From: Pseudomonas sessilinigenes
GTDB lineage: Bacteria; Pseudomonadota; Gammaproteobacteria; Pseudomonadales; Pseudomonadaceae
Direction: 5' to 3'
Assembly: GCF_003850565.1 (NCBI RefSeq)
Contig: NZ_CP027706.1
Coordinates: 1,240,001-1,304,000, forward strand
Length of the DNA: 64,000 bases
Shown: positions 57,684-64,000 of the stretch, one piece after another
Numbering within the stretch: the first letter of the stretch is position 1
Layout: every line of letters starts with the position of its first letter
The notes under the pieces: model-generated
Told to the model about the DNA's origin: nothing
Database searches by the model: none
What the model saw: only the letters and a program-made list of their open reading frames with translations
Translations under genes and position numbers: made by a program

Positions 57684-59000
57684 ATGACTTCTCTTTCCAA
57701 CACTGTGCTGCGAAACCTGGCGCCCTGGCGTGAAGCCGCTGCCTGGCGCATTGCGTTCTCGGGGGGGCTCGACTCCACCGTTTTGCTGCATGTGCTTGCC
57801 GGCCTGGCATCCGAACATTCCCTTCCGCCCCTCTCGGCCGTGCATGTCCACCATGGCTTGCAAGGGGTGGCCGATGCCTGGCCGCCGCATTGCCAGGCAA
57901 TCTGTGAGGCCCTGGGTATTCCTTTGCAAGTCGTGCGGGTGCAGGTGCGGGGTGGTGCCAGTCTTGAGCGGGCGGCACGTGAGGCGCGCTACTCGGCTTT
58001 CGAGGAGGTCCTGGCTCCCCGTGACCTGCTGCTGATGGCACAGCATCGGGACGACCAGGCCGAGACCCTGCTGTTTCGTCTGTTGCGAGGCGCCGGAGCC
58101 CGCGGGTTGGCAGCGATGCCGCGGAGTCGTTCGCTGGGGGCCGGACATCTGCTTCGGCCCCTGCTCGACGTGCCACGTGCTGAGCTTGAGCGCTATGCTG
58201 CCGAGCACGGCCTGGAGTGGATCGAGGACCCTTCCAATGCCGACCAGCGGTACTCGCGTAACTACCTGAGGCATCAAGTCTTGCCCATGCTGCACGCGCA
58301 CTGGCCCCAGGCTGCGGCGAGCATGAGCCGTAGCGCCGAGCACCTTGGCGAGGCCCAGGGCTTGCTCGACGAGTTGGCCCGGATGGACCTGGCAAGCGCG
58401 GCCCAATGTCCTGAGTTTTCCTGGCTCGGCCTCCCTGCCTTGGCCCTGGAGCCATTGCGGCAACTATCACCAGCGCGCCAGCGTAATGGCTTGCGCTACT
58501 GGTTGAGCGGGTTCACGCGCTTGCCGGATACCGATCATTGGCGAGGCTGGGAGAGCGTGCGCGATGCCCGGGAAGAGGGGCGACCGATCTGGCGCTTGGC
58601 GGATGGCGAATTGCATCGTGCTGCGGGAAATGTCTGGTGGCTTCGCGGTCCCTGGCTGCGACCGGTCGGGGGGGGAGTTGAATGGAGCGACCCATCTTGC
58701 CCATTGCTGTTGCCCGGGAATGGCCAGGTCTCGCTGATCGGACCCAGGCCCGAGGGGGCATTGTGCATTCGCTATCGCCAAGGGGGCGAAGTCATGCAAC
58801 TGGCCGGGCGTGGTCATCGTGATCTCAAGCGGCTGTTGAACGAAGCCAGGGTGCCGGGATTCGTCCGTGGCAGATTGCCGCTGCTGTATGCGGGCGATCA
58901 ACTGCTGGCGGTGGCGAACCTGCCGATGGCTGGCGCGAATACCCAGGCAGGCTGGCAATTGCATTGGCGACCACCGACCAGCGATCAAGGTTTGAGCTGA
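57684..59000 (+). CDS. tilS: tRNA(Ile)-lysidine synthase
   Basis: Adds lysine to C34 of the AUA-reading tRNA(Ile). The 438 residues start MTSLSNTVLRN, with the PP-loop IAFSGGLDSTVLLHVL at about 24-39. HVHHGLQ, HRDDQAETLLFRLLRGAGARG and the NYLRHQVLPML block follow, then the C-terminal tRNA-binding domain (GHRDLKRLLNEARVP). ATG at 57684 is chosen over a start at 57624 that would place 20 extra residues ahead of the P-loop. Confidence 0.95.
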   Translation: MTSLSNTVLRNLAPWREAAAWRIAFSGGLDSTVLLHVLAGLASEHSLPPLSAVHVHHGLQGVADAWPPHCQAICEALGIPLQVVRVQVRGGASLERAAREARYSAFEEVLAPRDLLLMAQHRDDQAETLLFRLLRGAGARGLAAMPRSRSLGAGHLLRPLLDVPRAELERYAAEHGLEWIEDPSNADQRYSRNYLRHQVLPMLHAHWPQAAASMSRSAEHLGEAQGLLDELARMDLASAAQCPEFSWLGLPALALEPLRQLSPARQRNGLRYWLSGFTRLPDTDHWRGWESVRDAREEGRPIWRLADGELHRAAGNVWWLRGPWLRPVGGGVEWSDPSCPLLLPGNGQVSLIGPRPEGALCIRYRQGGEVMQLAGRGHRDLKRLLNEARVPGFVRGRLPLLYAGDQLLAVANLPMAGANTQAGWQLHWRPPTSDQGLS

Positions 59001-59253
59001 AAGGGGCTTTCCGGTAGACTACGCTCCCTTCTTGATACAACTTCTGTGGATTCGCCTGAATTGCAGGAGTTGCCGATTACCAAGCAGTCTTTGCTGGGCG
59101 ATTCCAAAAAATGTGTAGCGAGCAACGTACCGGTGTTTTTGCATCCGGTCTGTCACAACGCGGCGGTTTTTTTGAAAGATGCACTGTGATTAATGCAGGT
59201 GATCGGGGGCTTCGGCCTTCCTTCGCTTTCCCCGGCGGCACTGACCGCTTTAA

Positions 59254-61757
<2,504 letters not shown>

Positions 61758-61792
61758 GACCGGTTTCTCCGGTAAAGTACCGCACGATTATT

Positions 61793-61814
61793 GCTCAGGC
61801 CCCCGGGCCTGAGC
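61793..61814. other. hairpin between kdsA and eno
   Basis: GCTCAGGCCC pairs with GGGCCTGAGC with a 2- to 4-base loop; CTTATCG follows, so there is no real U tract. It is possibly an mRNA stability element ahead of the strongly expressed eno. Confidence 0.5.
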
Positions 61815-61861
61815 CTTATCGTCTGCAAGACTGCCTGCTTTCCCTACCTTGCCGACGGTAG

Positions 61862-63202
<1,341 letters not shown>

Positions 63203-63283
63203 GCAGTAGATGGTAAAAAGACACCGGATTGTGTCGAGAAAATCGCTACAGCGAGTTTTTTGCCACTAATCTGATGCCTTAAG

Positions 63284-63315
63284 AGCACAAGCCTGGTTCT
63301 TCCAGGCTTCGTGCT
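63284..63315 (+). other. hairpin after eno
   Basis: AGCAC/GTGCT and GCCTGG/CCAGGC stack into one stem with a single bulge (loop TTCTT), 82 bases after the eno stop. ATCAG follows, not a U tract, so it is a processing or stability stem more than a terminator. Confidence 0.5.
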
Positions 63316-63374
63316 ATCAGTAGGACCGAAGTTGTAGGCATGGCTGTCTTTTTTCACTGGATACCCGATATTCG

Positions 63375-63653
63375 ATGCGCAGTCCCAATTGGTTGTTCCT
63401 GGTCTTGCTCTTGCTGCTGGCTGGCTTGCAGTACCGCCTGTGGGTGGGGAATGGCAGCTTGGCCCAGGTAGCAGAACTGACCCAGCAGATTGCCGACCAG
63501 CACGCTGAAAACGAGCGCCTGCTGGAGCGTAATCGCGTACTCGATGCGGAAGTCATGGAATTGAAGAAGGGCATGGAGACCGTCGAAGAGCGGGCTCGTC
63601 ATGAACTGGGCATGGTCAAGGAGGGCGAGACCCTCTACCAGTTGGCCCAATGA
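63375..63653 (+). CDS. ftsB: cell division protein FtsB
   Basis: Small bitopic divisome protein forming the FtsQLB complex. The 92 residues have one membrane segment (about 3-22), the QYRLWVGNGSLAQV linker and a coiled coil (LTQQIADQHAENERLLERNRVLDAEVMELKKG in pieces). The C-terminal REL-type MVKEGETLYQ end follows. It overlaps ispD by 4 bases (ATGA). Confidence 0.95.
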   Translation: MRSPNWLFLVLLLLLAGLQYRLWVGNGSLAQVAELTQQIADQHAENERLLERNRVLDAEVMELKKGMETVEERARHELGMVKEGETLYQLAQ

Positions 63654-64000
63654 GCGAGTTGTCGCCGGCCTTCTGGGCCGTGATTCCTGCCGCGGGCGTG
63701 GGTGCCCGTATGGCTGCGGACCGCCCCAAGCAGTATCTGCAATTGGGCGGGCGCACTATTCTCGAACACAGCCTCGGCTGCTTTCTCGACCACCCCGGTC
63801 TCAAGGGGCTGGTCGTCAGTGTGGCACCGGACGATCCCTACTGGCCGACCCTGGCTTGTGCCCAGGACGCGCGGATCCAGCGGGTCGATGGTGGCGCGGA
63901 GCGATCTGGCTCAGTGCTCAATGCCCTGCTTCACCTGCATGCCCAGGGGGCAGCCGATGATGACTGGGTGCTGGTGCATGATGCGGCACGACCGAACCTA
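63650..64000 (+). CDS. ispD: 2-C-methyl-D-erythritol 4-phosphate cytidylyltransferase (partial)
   Basis: Third step of the MEP isoprenoid pathway, acting after Dxr encoded earlier in the window. Only the first 117 residues are present; the frame runs off the window end. VIPAAGVGARMAADRPKQYLQLGG is the CTP-binding loop, and VLVHDAARPNL near the cut is the family signature. The start overlaps the ftsB stop, the usual ftsB-ispD coupling. Confidence 0.96.
   Translation, partial: MSELSPAFWAVIPAAGVGARMAADRPKQYLQLGGRTILEHSLGCFLDHPGLKGLVVSVAPDDPYWPTLACAQDARIQRVDGGAERSGSVLNALLHLHAQGAADDDWVLVHDAARPNL

Overview
The window looks like a core chromosomal segment of a Pseudomonas, most likely from the fluorescens lineage. 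The reasons are high GC, with coding regions ending mostly in G or C, a gene order that follows the Pseudomonas ppc-adk ... mexJK-plsB ... dapD ... glnD-map-rpsB ... ispD layout as I remember it from P. aeruginosa, and intergenic repeats of the type GTAGGAGCGAGGC...GCCTCGCTCCTAC that are common in that lineage. No database comparison was possible, so orthology statements rest on motifs, protein lengths and remembered synteny.

Region by region. 1-12.3 kb: a lipoprotein hydrolase and a small membrane protein, the OmpA-like LptF/DUF4398 lipoprotein pair, ppc, adk, tsaB, then a string of poorly characterised genes (a 99-residue protein, DUF72, a PEP-mutase-like enzyme, an extensin-like protein, a protein with an internal tandem duplication) ending at rsmJ. 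12.2-17.1 kb: an RND efflux unit, mexJ-mexK, with a divergent TetR repressor gene (mexL) and a perfect 14-bp palindrome between them. 17.2-20.8 kb: a DUF4197 protein, a YbaY-like lipoprotein and plsB. 20.9-26.6 kb: a cold-shock gene, a small unknown, rlmA, dapE and an ndvB-like membrane protein joining GH17 and GT2 domains. From memory, this block sits elsewhere in P. aeruginosa. 26.8-37.7 kb: tcdA facing csdE-csdA, then dapD, an ArsC-fold protein, a Na+/H+ antiporter, dapC, glnD and map.

37.9-64 kb: the classical gammaproteobacterial essential super-cluster, all on the + strand: rpsB-tsf, pyrH-frr, uppS-cdsA-dxr, rseP-bamA-skp, lpxD-fabZ-lpxA-lpxB, rnhB-dnaE-accA, tilS-pyrG-kdsA-eno-ftsB-ispD (ispD is cut by the window end). 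Together these genes cover translation, nucleotide synthesis, isoprenoid and phospholipid precursors, outer-membrane assembly, lipid A and KDO synthesis, replication and glycolysis. Several start/stop overlaps (ATGA, GTGA, TGATG) indicate translational coupling. Hairpins followed by U-rich tails between rpsB/tsf, tsf/pyrH, rseP/bamA and accA/tilS suggest internal tuning points.

There is no sign of a prophage, insertion sequence, CRISPR array, integron, tRNA or rRNA gene, or defence island. I found no convincing new multi-gene system. The best leads are the tandem-duplication protein (10725-11342), the metallopeptidase-like residues in the extensin-like protein, the candidate mexJK operator, the relocated csp-to-ndvB block, and the internal attenuator-like hairpins.
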